Below are positions 49,975 to 58,336 of a stretch of DNA of 64,000 nucleotides, piece by piece; position 1 is the stretch's first letter; every line of letters begins with the position of its first letter. Under the pieces are notes generated by a model, which saw only the letters and a program-made list of their open reading frames with translations, was not told the origin of the DNA and did no database searches. The translations under genes and the position numbers were made by a program. Source of the stretch: Rhodococcoides fascians A25f. Lineage in GTDB: Bacteria > Actinomycetota > Actinomycetes > Mycobacteriales > Mycobacteriaceae. The stretch is taken from assembly GCF_000760935.2 (NCBI RefSeq), contig NZ_CP049744.1, positions 4,123,501-4,187,500 of the forward strand, in the 5' to 3' direction.

Positions 49975-50627
49975 CACGCCTGCCCTTCGGTGGTTGCGAT
50001 GCTGGACAGCATGTCCTGCAATTCTTGACTCCGATTGGCGATCTGGTCGGGCGGACCCACGATCTGTACTCGTATTCCGGTGCCGTCGACGACGAAGGTG
50101 GTGACCGACCCGGCAGAGGTCGGAGTGTTGAAATCGACCTGTACACCTGTGAGCCCACCGTCGGTGACGACGTTGCGCCGCGCCCCCGAGATCGCAAGGA
50201 ACGAGCTGCCGGTTTCGCCTGCGCTGACCGCGTCGATCTGCGTCAATAGTTCGTCCGGCGTTCCGTCGAACGAGTCGGCTACGACCGAGAAATTCACGCT
50301 GCTGCGGGTCAATCCGACTGACGGGAACGAAGTCGGGTCGGCACCGCGCTCACCGACTCGGAAGCCCGAATCGATGTTCCAGTCGGCCGCCGGGACGAAA
50401 GACAAGGTCTCGGTGACGGAGATTCTGTCTCCTGCAACCGTGGGATTTTCACTCGATACTGCCGAGTCGACGGCCGGGACGATGACGGCCCACACCAGCC
50501 ACACAGTGAGAATGACCAGTGCGTACGGGAATACGCGCGTGTCGAAGCCCAGGAATCGATGGTCGACGGGCGGGCGGTGCCGATGCGCCCTGTGCTGCCG
50601 CGGTTTGTCGTCCGTGTCAACGGTCAA
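49974..50627 (-). CDS. One-pass membrane protein, PrsW partner (copy 2)
   Basis: A 217-residue paralogue of the protein at 18848-19474. The cytoplasmic tail is His/Arg-rich (RQHRAHRHRPPVDHRFLGFD), the single transmembrane segment is about residues 34-52, and the outer domain carries FDGTPDELLTQIDAV. Translation appears to start at a TTG (50627) preceded by GGAAGG. Its stop overlaps the PrsW ATG. Conservation of the tail motif and the FDGTPxELL segment between two diverged copies points to functional contacts with the protease on both membrane faces. Confidence 0.85.
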   Translation of the reverse strand: MTVDTDDKPRQHRAHRHRPPVDHRFLGFDTRVFPYALVILTVWLVWAVIVPAVDSAVSSENPTVAGDRISVTETLSFVPAADWNIDSGFRVGERGADPTSFPSVGLTRSSVNFSVVADSFDGTPDELLTQIDAVSAGETGSSFLAISGARRNVVTDGGLTGVQVDFNTPTSAGSVTTFVVDGTGIRVQIVGPPDQIANRSQELQDMLSSIATTEGQA

Positions 50628-51668
50628 AGTGGACCTTCCTCGTACTGGATGATAGCCATCACTATTTCAGATCATGAACCAGTTTGTGGAGTCATCGACG
50701 GTCGAACAAATCCTGGCGGAGTTGATGCCAGGACCATAGTCAAGTAGGCGAATGCTTCAGCACTGTCGAACAATTCGGCCAACGGACAATCTTTCCGTGG
50801 GGTGACGAAAGTCGATTTCCAGCGAGATTGCGCGGTCCGTAACAGCTTTGGCATCGTCGTTACCGGCACAACGTCCCGTATTCGCGCCCGTGATCGAGTG
50901 ATCCCCCGGTTCGATCGCTGAGAATCCGGTTTCGGTCTTTTTATCTGTGCAACGGCGACCCGTCAAGCCACCTCCGAATCTGATCGTCGCAGAGGTACTG
51001 CGTCGGGCCTATCAGTTTGCGGCGCAACGAAAACAACGCGTACACCTCCCCCGAAGTGGCTTCGTTCGGCGACCGTTGTCGAACTGTCCCGGCACTGAGG
51101 TACGCGTGACGCCATGACCAACGCCAAGAGCTAAGGAGTTCCTGTGACACAATTGCTTGCTGCGAGATGCCCAGGACCAGCAGAACACAACCCTTGGTGA
51201 GCTGCACGCATCGAAGCCGCAATCGGGGTCCGTTCAAGTATCCCTGGCTGCGCCCGAAGGTCCCTGGACGGCCGACCCCGTGGTTCGACTACCCGACGAT
51301 CCCCGTTCGCTGTTCATCGTCATCGCCTCCACGGACGGTGATACGAGCACGCAAGCTTCTCAAGTCTCGGCAACACGCCATCAGGTCGATGCCTTGCCAC
51401 GGGGATTCGTTCTCGTGTCGTCGGCGAAGCCGATTGCCCGATCGGAGTTCGGCAGCTGCTGTTGAGGCCACGATGCCCGCGGGAATAGGGCGAGTTCCGA
51501 TGTGGAGGGTTACCAGTGGACGCTAGAAAGCGTTGTTCGACAGGGGAGTTCGATTTGATCCGGTCGCTCGAGCGCCTCCGTTCACGCGGGGGGCGTCGAC
51601 GCCGAGGTGTGCCACTCACTCTGGGCTCAGCCGTCCGGCCGAGCTGTTGACTGCCGCCCTAAACTGAC
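50628..51668. other. Intergenic region, about 1 kb
   Basis: No assignable gene. A strong TAAGGAG ribosome-binding site at 51132-51138 precedes a GTG (51144) whose frame closes after 18 codons, which looks like the start of a truncated gene. Other open frames up to about 100 codons on either strand show no family resemblance. Confidence 0.45.
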
Positions 51669-51695
51669 TGTACATTCGTACAATACGTTCGTACA
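51669..51695. promoter_or_regulatory. TetR-type operator upstream of small membrane protein/TetR operon
   Basis: Outer arms TGTAC (51669-51673) and GTACA (51691-51695) enclose inner TTCGTAC and TACGTTCG segments, giving a long dyad in a 27-base block. It sits 16 bases before the start of the small membrane protein gene, overlapping the ribosome-binding region, so binding of the operon's own TetR would repress it. Confidence 0.65.
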
Positions 51696-51710
51696 GGGAA
51701 GGAGCAAGTC

Positions 51711-51914
51711 ATGGGCAAGCACACTGCGTCACTAGCCGTCGGAGCAGTCATGATCGTGGGAGGTTTAGTGCTGTTCTTCGCTTTCCGTGACGTAGAGACA
51801 CCCATCGTTGGGCTTCGTCAGGCCGGTGTCGTGATCGCGGCGCTCGGCGCAATCGAGGTCGCCGTGACCGGTTGGTCGCGGCTCGGATCCAGACGACGAC
51901 AGCACGGCAGATGA
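51711..51914 (+). CDS. Small two-helix membrane protein
   Basis: A 67-residue protein with two transmembrane helices (residues 7-26 and 35-55) and a basic C-terminus (GSRRRQHGR). GGAAGGAGC precedes the ATG. Its stop overlaps the start of the TetR gene (ATGA). There is no recognised family. It may be the membrane target whose level the TetR protein sets. Confidence 0.75.
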   Translation: MGKHTASLAVGAVMIVGGLVLFFAFRDVETPIVGLRQAGVVIAALGAIEVAVTGWSRLGSRRRQHGR

Positions 51915-52429
51915 AGGAAGCTCGACTTCTCGACGGTGTGCTGACAGTGCTGGCCGAACAGGGCATCGGAGCCTTGAGCGTTCGTAGTGTCGCCGCCGCG
52001 GCGGGAGTGTCGCCCGCGCAGGTGCAGTACTACTACCGGACGAAGAACGAATTGGTGCACGCCGGCTTCGACTATGCAGGAGAGCAGTTCCTTGCGGACG
52101 TGGAGGCCGCGGGGCCGGGCACGCTGACGGACTTCGTGAAGCAGTGGCTCCCCCTCGACGATCGGCGCGAACGCCGTGCGCTTGTTTGGCTTGCTTATGC
52201 AGCCATCTCGGCTGTCGACCCTCAATTGGCTGCAGCCTCGGCGAAGCTCGACTGCGAGATTCGCCAATGGTTCGTCGGCCAGAAATTCTCCGAACTTCAA
52301 GCCGCGCAGATCTTCGCGCTGATCGATGGGCTCACCGTGCAGTGCCTGATGCTGCCTCGATCGGAACGGCACGTGCTCGTCGAGCGGACGCTTGAGCCCT
52401 ACATAGCTTCCCTCGAATCGAACTCGTGA
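51911..52429 (+). CDS. TetR-family regulator
   Basis: A 172-residue TetR regulator, shorter than average. The helix-turn-helix is LLDGVLTVLAEQGIGALSVR with VSPAQVQYYYRTKNELVHAG. It begins unusually close to its N-terminus (MKEARLLDG). It overlaps the small membrane protein gene by four bases and probably binds the dyad at 51669-51695. The 3' end is followed by repeat copy 2 at 52483. Confidence 0.88.
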   Translation: MKEARLLDGVLTVLAEQGIGALSVRSVAAAAGVSPAQVQYYYRTKNELVHAGFDYAGEQFLADVEAAGPGTLTDFVKQWLPLDDRRERRALVWLAYAAISAVDPQLAAASAKLDCEIRQWFVGQKFSELQAAQIFALIDGLTVQCLMLPRSERHVLVERTLEPYIASLESNS

Positions 52430-52482
52430 AGAGATGCCGGTGGCTGGTGAAGAGGTACCGGCTGGTTCTGAAAATAGTTCAG

Positions 52483-52616
52483 CCTGACCGGCCTCGCGGT
52501 TCGGAAGGTCCACTCATCCAGGAGTCGGTCATCCGACTCCATGTGCTCGATCGGTCCGCATGATCGATAACCACACGGTAGATCCGGGCAGTCGGGCCTC
52601 AGTTACCGCGCCGTCA
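52483..52616. repeat. Dispersed 135-bp repeat, copy 2
   Basis: Second copy of the element at 40482-40617, in the same orientation. Here the stem GAGTCGG-TCAT-CCGACTC (about 52522-52539) is perfect, with seven paired bases. It separates the TetR operon from the convergent unknown operon ending at 52646. Confidence 0.7.
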
Positions 52617-52645
52617 AGGAACCTTGACGGAAATTTGCGTCGACA

Positions 52646-53686
52646 CTACCCCCGCCCTGCCCAAGGAGCACGTACGTCGCCGATGCGTCCATAGGCCACC
52701 ATCTCACTCCAGAATGCACACAGGCCGGACGCCCATTGATCGGCCGTGAGTGGAAAGACAGGCGGGTGATACTCATACCGCGCGCCCCACGTTTGGTCAG
52801 TCGGCAGTACGCGCAGTTCAGGTTCGGTCGGGATGGGTACGTGGGCGTCGTAGAGAGCAGGGCTGCCGGTGAGCTGGTACACCAACGTTGCAGTCCCGCC
52901 TTCGAGGTCGAGCGAGATCGGCACGAAGCGGGTGTCCACCACACCGCGGATACGGAGCCTGTTCGCGAGAGCAGTGAACGTATCGAGGGTGCCGGGGTAG
53001 GCGCTGTGGCTGTCGACACGGACTCGCCATCTACCGTCGGGAGTTGTCCTCGGGTCAAGATAACGGGCGGTAGCAGCATACGGACCGACTTCCGAGAGAT
53101 GTTGTTGCAGAAACGCATTGCCCGCACTGGACGCGAGTTTGCGCACGCCGTTCTCGGCCGGGCCGTCGATCCGAGACCAGTCGAAGTTATCGGGCGCGAG
53201 CATCGGCGCGGCGGTGCGGTCGAGGATCACCCCGAACCGGAACCAAGCCGCCGGAGCAGTCGGTTCTCGGTGGTCACTGTATTCGTAGGCGTAGTCGGCC
53301 CACCACTCACCGAGCGCGGCACGGACCCACCCCTCTGCTTCGGTCACAGGGATAGCTGCATCCGGAGGACCGATCGTCCGCAGTGGAGGTTCCGTCGGCG
53401 GTAGTCGTCGACCGACAACGCGCACCCGTACGAAGACCGGTCCGGTCTCGGGCGGGAAGGTGCCGAGATCGTCGGTGTACGGATGAAAACTGCACGCGAC
53501 GACGATGCGGATCGTCTCGTCCCGTGATGCGGGTCCCTGGAGCCGCTCGTGCGGGCCCAGGCGGTCATCGGAACGGCCTCGAGAGGTCACCAGAAGTTGG
53601 ATGTGATTGTGCAGTCTCGTGATCACGGCGGGATGACTGCGACTCACGAATTGCACAACCATGCGAACATCTTCGATCTCAGTCAT
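52646..53686 (-). CDS. Unknown protein C of overlapping three-gene operon
   Basis: A 346-residue protein of no recognised family. The ATG at 53686 has a good GGAGG ribosome-binding site, and its first eight bases overlap the stop of the preceding gene (ATGACTGA). It has no transmembrane segment or signal peptide. Noticeable features are an Arg/Asp-rich N-terminal third, a proline-rich stretch (RRLPPTEPPLRTIGPPDAAI), a WADYAYEYSD segment and several aromatic-rich strands, suggesting a large beta-rich cytosolic protein. It is the last gene of the operon that starts at 55185. The function is unknown. Confidence 0.75.
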   Translation of the reverse strand: MTEIEDVRMVVQFVSRSHPAVITRLHNHIQLLVTSRGRSDDRLGPHERLQGPASRDETIRIVVACSFHPYTDDLGTFPPETGPVFVRVRVVGRRLPPTEPPLRTIGPPDAAIPVTEAEGWVRAALGEWWADYAYEYSDHREPTAPAAWFRFGVILDRTAAPMLAPDNFDWSRIDGPAENGVRKLASSAGNAFLQQHLSEVGPYAATARYLDPRTTPDGRWRVRVDSHSAYPGTLDTFTALANRLRIRGVVDTRFVPISLDLEGGTATLVYQLTGSPALYDAHVPIPTEPELRVLPTDQTWGARYEYHPPVFPLTADQWASGLCAFWSEMVAYGRIGDVRAPWAGRG

Positions 53687-54407
53687 GGCGTCGACCTCCG
53701 GCGCGGCGGTGCGGGAACTCACGCACCAGTTCCGGGTGGCACCTACGCAAATACAACCCCGCGAACGTGAGACCGTCGTCGGCGAGCCAGTGCCAACTCT
53801 CCCGCGGCCACGTCGCGGCCTCGGCGCGCGCATCGGCAACGGTCGTCACACCGGTGTCACTCTGCCGCAGGATCACCGAGCCGTCGACCCAGTCGATAGA
53901 TGATGCGCGAGCATCGAGAGGACCATGGGCAGCGATGATCTCGAGGTCAGCGTCGATCTCGAACGCCTCGTGCTGAACCCGCCCCCGAAACGCACTGTCC
54001 AACAGCGTGTTCTGCGTCAACGACGCCACCAACCACGGGCCATCACGACCCTCGGCCTGCACCAGAAGCGCCGACACGGCACCCACCACACCGACGTGTC
54101 GGCGCATCACAGGCGCAGTGACGATAGCCAGACCGTCGTCGACGAGCACAACCGGCGCATTGTCGAGACCGAGGCACTCCGCCGAAGTGGTAGGCACCCC
54201 GAAGTATTCGCCGTACTGCCCGGACAACAACTCGTCGAGCAAACGACCTGTCGCGCGGCGCGCCACTGCCCACCGATCCTGCCGGTCGATCGCATCGACG
54301 AGTTGACCGACAAGAGCGATGAAGCCTCCCCGGCCGGTACCGGAGCCGAGACGGTTTGCCGTCACTGCACGATCACTGAGTACGACGCCGGCCTCATTCC
54401 GGGTCAT
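53679..54407 (-). CDS. Unknown protein B of overlapping three-gene operon
   Basis: A 242-residue protein of no recognised family. GRGGFIALVGQLVDAIDRQD and DELLSGQYGEYFGVP form a helical first part; VVLVDDGLAIVTAP and SWHWLADDGLTFAGLYLRRC appear in the second. There are no membrane segments. The ATG at 54407 overlaps the end of gene A by 14 bases; an ATG at 54428 is an alternative. Its stop overlaps the start of gene C by eight bases. Such tight overlap among all three genes implies that their products are made in balance, as for a complex. Confidence 0.72.
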   Translation of the reverse strand: MTRNEAGVVLSDRAVTANRLGSGTGRGGFIALVGQLVDAIDRQDRWAVARRATGRLLDELLSGQYGEYFGVPTTSAECLGLDNAPVVLVDDGLAIVTAPVMRRHVGVVGAVSALLVQAEGRDGPWLVASLTQNTLLDSAFRGRVQHEAFEIDADLEIIAAHGPLDARASSIDWVDGSVILRQSDTGVTTVADARAEAATWPRESWHWLADDGLTFAGLYLRRCHPELVREFPHRRAGGRRHD

Positions 54408-55185
54408 CGCCCGCATCGACCGAGGCATGGTCACCAACGACAGTGCCCTCAGCCCCGACGGTCCCAGCACCCTCGGGTGAGCGTACGAACCACCCGCCGG
54501 AGTCACCGGCAGCCATCGGTGCCACAACGCCCGCCCAACCCACACACCTTGCGGCGGTGAGTATGTCGCGTTCGGTGCCTGGTCGTTCGGCCGGGAAGTC
54601 GCGCCACGTCGCGACGAATGTCTGCACGGATTCGAGCACGGTGATCTCGGGACCGCTGTTCGGGTGCGCCATCGGTGCGGCGGGGACATCACTCCACAGG
54701 TGAGCCCCAATCGCCGGGTGGACGAACCCGTCCGCGATGCGCGCCGACAACATCCGGCTGTGCGCACGCGCCCCCGCCGCGCATACGCCGTCTCCACGAT
54801 CAGCACCGAGACCGAAGAACAACTCCTCGGCAAGTCGATACTGTTCCTCGTTGATGCGCGACCCGTCCGCGACGCGCTTGTCACCGGATCTGAACCTTGT
54901 GAATCGGGAAAGCACCCCCGCCACCACAGCCGCGGTATCGGGTGGGATCAGCGGCGGCACCAACGCAAGATCACCGTGGACAGCCGACAGATAGCCCATA
55001 CACGCGATAGGGAATCTACTCCAGTCGCTCACCCCCACCGCTACCGCCGACGCGGTGAAGACAAAGTCGTCGAACAGATCTCGATGGAACGGCGGTAATC
55101 GCCGCATCGAATCTGCACCGGCCACTGACCCGCCGTCGTACACGAATTGTTCGAGGGTTCGACCCTCGACTTCCTGCAACCACAT
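54394..55185 (-). CDS. Unknown protein A of overlapping three-gene operon
   Basis: A 263-residue protein of no recognised family. It starts MWLQEVEGRTLEQFVYDGGS; an in-frame stop lies seven codons upstream, so the ATG at 55185 is the first possible start, and with no ribosome-binding site the message may be leaderless. It has two cysteines (in SRFPIACMG and AARCVGWAG) and an acidic C-terminus (DHASVDAGDDPE), and no transmembrane segment is evident. It is the first gene of the operon, 200 bases from the DUF4041/GIY-YIG gene. The function is unknown; association with mobile-element cargo is inferred from location. Confidence 0.72.
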   Translation of the reverse strand: MWLQEVEGRTLEQFVYDGGSVAGADSMRRLPPFHRDLFDDFVFTASAVAVGVSDWSRFPIACMGYLSAVHGDLALVPPLIPPDTAAVVAGVLSRFTRFRSGDKRVADGSRINEEQYRLAEELFFGLGADRGDGVCAAGARAHSRMLSARIADGFVHPAIGAHLWSDVPAAPMAHPNSGPEITVLESVQTFVATWRDFPAERPGTERDILTAARCVGWAGVVAPMAAGDSGGWFVRSPEGAGTVGAEGTVVGDHASVDAGDDPE

Positions 55186-55385
55186 ATGAAAGCCCGCGCA
55201 CTAGGGAAACCGCCGAACGAAGCCGACGGGCGCGAGATCACCAGACACCAGTAAACACGCCCGGACTTCCGAGCACAACGAAAAGCAATGCATGTGCAGC
55301 CTCGACGAACGAAACGTCATGTACTAAGGGCGCACCAGGACAGCGTTATTGGCGCCGGTTTCACCGGACACCAACCAAGCCTTGA

Positions 55386-56612
55386 TCACACTTCCGGCCG
55401 CGACAGCACGCTGGTCGGCCAGGAACCACGACTCTGAAAGTACTGCGTCGCTTCGGGTTCCTCCGTGTACTCCAACAGATTCCCCACTTTCTGAGCCAAC
55501 ACCTCTCGCACTTGGCCGGGTTCGGCGAAGAAGAATTCTCGCCTGAGGTTTGCGTGGTTCAGTCTACGAGTCGTGAAAGCAGCGTGGAGCGCTCCCTCCA
55601 GGGCAACGGCATCGTCGGAGAAGTACAACGCGTGCACATCGAATGGAAACGGTACCGAGGCGCTCCCCAACTCGCGGACCCGGTCCATCGGTTCGAGCCG
55701 CCGCGTCATACCGATCTTGACCACATCCGGTCCGAATGCACCGCGGTTACTGATCACGTAAACATAGCCAGCGCGAATGTTGGCACGACGATAGTCGTTC
55801 TGTGCGATGGCCTGGTCGAGTTCGCCCAACTTGTCTCGAATACGCTGAGACTCCGCATCGGTGCGGCCGGCGAGGGAGTCGAGCACGTTCTGATAGTGCG
55901 CTCGTTCCTTGTCGAGCTTTTCCCGCTGCGCCGCCAGTTCCTGCTCGACCTTGCGTTCCTCTCGGAGACGCTCGCGCTCTTCACGTTGAGCGAGTTTTTC
56001 TTCCTGCACTTTCATCATGTAGTCGGCTGTGAGCTCGAGTTCTTCTACCCGAAGCCTGTGATAGGTCTCGGCGACATGCATCTGCATCATGTCTCCGAGC
56101 TTGGCGATCGTCGCGGCAGCCTTCTCCAGACGGTTCACGGCCGTCGCGAGGTTTCCCGCCCGGATGGTACGAACACAAATGTCGGCCTCGGCGTTGTAGG
56201 CGCGCAGCATGAGCTTCGACAGATCCGAAGTCATCTTGCGGCCTTTGACGAGAGAGTTGTTGAAGCTGAACATGTCCGACGCGACTATGGCCCCTCCGCC
56301 GACGACCGCAGCCTTGATCTCGTCACGAACCGTGGCCAATCGTTCACGGAATTGCTCGGCGTTCTCCAGGGGGTGCTGGTAGGTGTAGATGCCCACCTCC
56401 TGCAACACGATCCGGTCGTCGGTCTCCACCACGCCAGTAGGCGCGGGCCCCGAAGCTGGCTCTGGTGAGGAGCCCCATCGCGCAGCGTGCAATCGCGCCT
56501 CGTCGCGTTCTTGCTCGACCACTTTGAGCCGATCCAACAGATCGTTGAGCTCGCGCTCTTTGGCTACCAGAGTGGTTCGAAGAGCCCGGATAGTGTCGTC
56601 TGGGCCTGTCAT
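55386..56612 (-). CDS. DUF4041/GIY-YIG nuclease protein, SNIPE-like
   Basis: A 408-residue protein. Residues 1-30 and about 195-275 form coiled coils. Residues about 85-200 match DUF4041 (EIKAAVVGGGAIVASDMFSF; RKMTSDLSKLMLRAYNAEAD). Residues about 285-380 form a GIY-YIG nuclease of the T5orf172/MUG113 type: YVYVISN, VVKIGMTRR, a conserved arginine in MDRVRELG, and the metal-binding glutamate in ALEGALHAAF. DUF4041 plus GIY-YIG is the domain pair of the SNIPE phage-defence protein, which cuts incoming phage DNA at the membrane. Unlike SNIPE, no transmembrane helix precedes DUF4041 here. It is 46 bases downstream of a coiled-coil gene. Confidence 0.85.
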   Translation of the reverse strand: MTGPDDTIRALRTTLVAKERELNDLLDRLKVVEQERDEARLHAARWGSSPEPASGPAPTGVVETDDRIVLQEVGIYTYQHPLENAEQFRERLATVRDEIKAAVVGGGAIVASDMFSFNNSLVKGRKMTSDLSKLMLRAYNAEADICVRTIRAGNLATAVNRLEKAAATIAKLGDMMQMHVAETYHRLRVEELELTADYMMKVQEEKLAQREERERLREERKVEQELAAQREKLDKERAHYQNVLDSLAGRTDAESQRIRDKLGELDQAIAQNDYRRANIRAGYVYVISNRGAFGPDVVKIGMTRRLEPMDRVRELGSASVPFPFDVHALYFSDDAVALEGALHAAFTTRRLNHANLRREFFFAEPGQVREVLAQKVGNLLEYTEEPEATQYFQSRGSWPTSVLSRPEV

Positions 56613-56658
56613 CGCGTCCTAGACGTGTGATCACAGACAGGGTCTTTCTGATAGGTAC

Positions 56659-57927
56659 TCACCCGCGAACTCCCCGTGTGTTGCCCACGGGTATCAGGTC
56701 ATGTGGATTCTTCGATACACCGGCATTCAAGTGCTCGAGCGTAGCGGCCGCCTGAACGCCCGATAGATTGAGCCGCTCGAAGACAGTTCGGTCTGTCGCC
56801 AGTTCAACCAGTGTGATTCGAGTGGGGTGGCCAGTGGCGGGGTCCACGGTGTCGACCCCGACTGTCATCGACAACGTGCTGACCACACCGTCACGGTCCG
56901 CCTCGAAAATTTCGTGTGCGGTGCGGACTGCGACCTCGGCCACTGCGGTGGCATATCGATCCTTGCGCGCCTTCAGCGGTAGTGGCGTGCTGGTGATCGT
57001 GTCACTTGCTTTGGTGTACTTGAACGACTTCTCGGTCGGTAGATCCGATGGCATGGGTACTGAAACGGTCAGTTCGAGTTCTCGATCCTGGCCGTGAAAA
57101 AAGAAGTCATGTTGGACCTCGAAACATTCCGGGTACACCGAATTCCCGAGCACAATGGAAACATACTCTTCGAGCGCATTCGGTTCACCCTCCTGCAGCC
57201 CTACCATCAGCCGTTCCAACTGGACATTCGCCTGCATCACCTGTTTGCGGCGTTCAGCACACTCCGCCTCGTACTCGGACTGAGCGACAGAAAGGGCCCG
57301 TAGCCGGTTCGCTTCGGTGACACCGTGTGCGCGCTCGTTGGCCTCCTGGGCGTGATTGCGCTGAGCGACAGCATGTTCCCATCCCTGTCGCTGCTGCCAG
57401 TACATCGCCTGCGCTTGCTCCACAGCTGCTACATGGCGTTTTCGTCCCCCCAGTAGGGAGCCGAGACCCTCGGGTGCAGCTGGTTCGACGTAGACCGGCT
57501 CCGGTGGGAGCGGTAGGGGTGGAGGCGGAAGTGTCGGTGTAGTCAGATCCGGTCGATCGAACGGCGGATGCTCGATCTTCTGTCGTAAAGCGTTCAGGTC
57601 GACGTAATCGTCCACGTCCAGTGTGGCCGCCAGGATGCCGTCGATCGCCTCGTACTTCTCTGCCAAGGTGGCGTTGCGCGCCTCGACCTCTGCCAGTTGC
57701 GCCTCCACGTGCAAGCGGGCGCGTTCTTTGACCGCGGCTGCCGAAGCTTGATTCGCCGCGCGGTCGGCGGAGGCGCACGCGCGCTCCCAATCGCGCCTCG
57801 CCTTTTCCGACAACCGCACCGCTCGAGCAGTCGCCTGAGCGTGGGCCCGTGCTTGCTGGCGGTCACGTTGTTCGCGTAGCCGGTTCTGGTGCTGCATCTC
57901 CGCGAAAAAACCTCGACGCTTCGCCAC
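56659..57927 (-). CDS. Coiled-coil protein paired with the DUF4041/GIY-YIG nuclease
   Basis: A protein of about 422 residues. A long Arg/Ala/Glu-rich coiled coil covers roughly residues 5-110 (EMQHQNRLREQRDRQQARAH), then a proline-rich linker (TLPPPPLPLPPEPVYVEP), a second helical stretch up to about residue 250, and a globular C-terminal domain (FEVQHDFFFHGQDRELELTV; RITLVELATDRTVFERLNL). The GTG at 57927 has a GAGGTG ribosome-binding site; a TTG at 57987 is an alternative. It is probably co-transcribed with the nuclease gene. No known family was recognised. A sensor or membrane-recruiting partner of the nuclease is possible. Confidence 0.78.
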   Translation of the reverse strand: MAKRRGFFAEMQHQNRLREQRDRQQARAHAQATARAVRLSEKARRDWERACASADRAANQASAAAVKERARLHVEAQLAEVEARNATLAEKYEAIDGILAATLDVDDYVDLNALRQKIEHPPFDRPDLTTPTLPPPPLPLPPEPVYVEPAAPEGLGSLLGGRKRHVAAVEQAQAMYWQQRQGWEHAVAQRNHAQEANERAHGVTEANRLRALSVAQSEYEAECAERRKQVMQANVQLERLMVGLQEGEPNALEEYVSIVLGNSVYPECFEVQHDFFFHGQDRELELTVSVPMPSDLPTEKSFKYTKASDTITSTPLPLKARKDRYATAVAEVAVRTAHEIFEADRDGVVSTLSMTVGVDTVDPATGHPTRITLVELATDRTVFERLNLSGVQAAATLEHLNAGVSKNPHDLIPVGNTRGVRG

Positions 57928-58135
57928 CGGTGACACCTCTGTTCTGATCGTTGCGAGTTCCTGCACTGTAGCGACCCATCCAGACAAATCCGGTGCCCTT
58001 CGACTTCGGCCAGCGGCCCCTTCATCTACTCGAATGACACTTCCGGATGACGTTGCCGCGCCGCGACAGATCGAGTCACCGGCGCAGCCTTTTGCCAGAT
58101 CGGACTAATGCCGCACGCGTCCAGTTCGTGATGAC

Positions 58136-58158
58136 TTGTGACATTCTGTGACACCGAG
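58136..58158. repeat. GTGACA arm motif left of attachment-like core 3
   Basis: Two GTGACA hexamers followed by CCGAG, matching the block at 47961-47984 and the blocks right of all three cores. It lies about 200 bases left of the tRNA-derived core, the same spacing as for core 2. Confidence 0.6.
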
Positions 58159-58336
58159 CCATGACACTCGAGGCAATACCCACTCCTGCGAAAGCGCTCT
58201 GGGCAGCACAAACTCGGCCGAATCCACGATTTCTGTGACAACGAGCAGAATCCGCTGCTCCTCGGGGTCCGTACACATCCGCTAGCGTCCACCCAGTACA
58301 TCGACACTCTCGAAATACGTTGTGCTGCAATCGAGA

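Noticed and set aside
51157..51465. 102-residue plus-strand frame between PrsW module 2 and the small membrane protein
   Set aside because: No ribosome-binding site at its start and no recognisable motif; a better ribosome-binding site nearby leads into a frame that stops after 18 codons.
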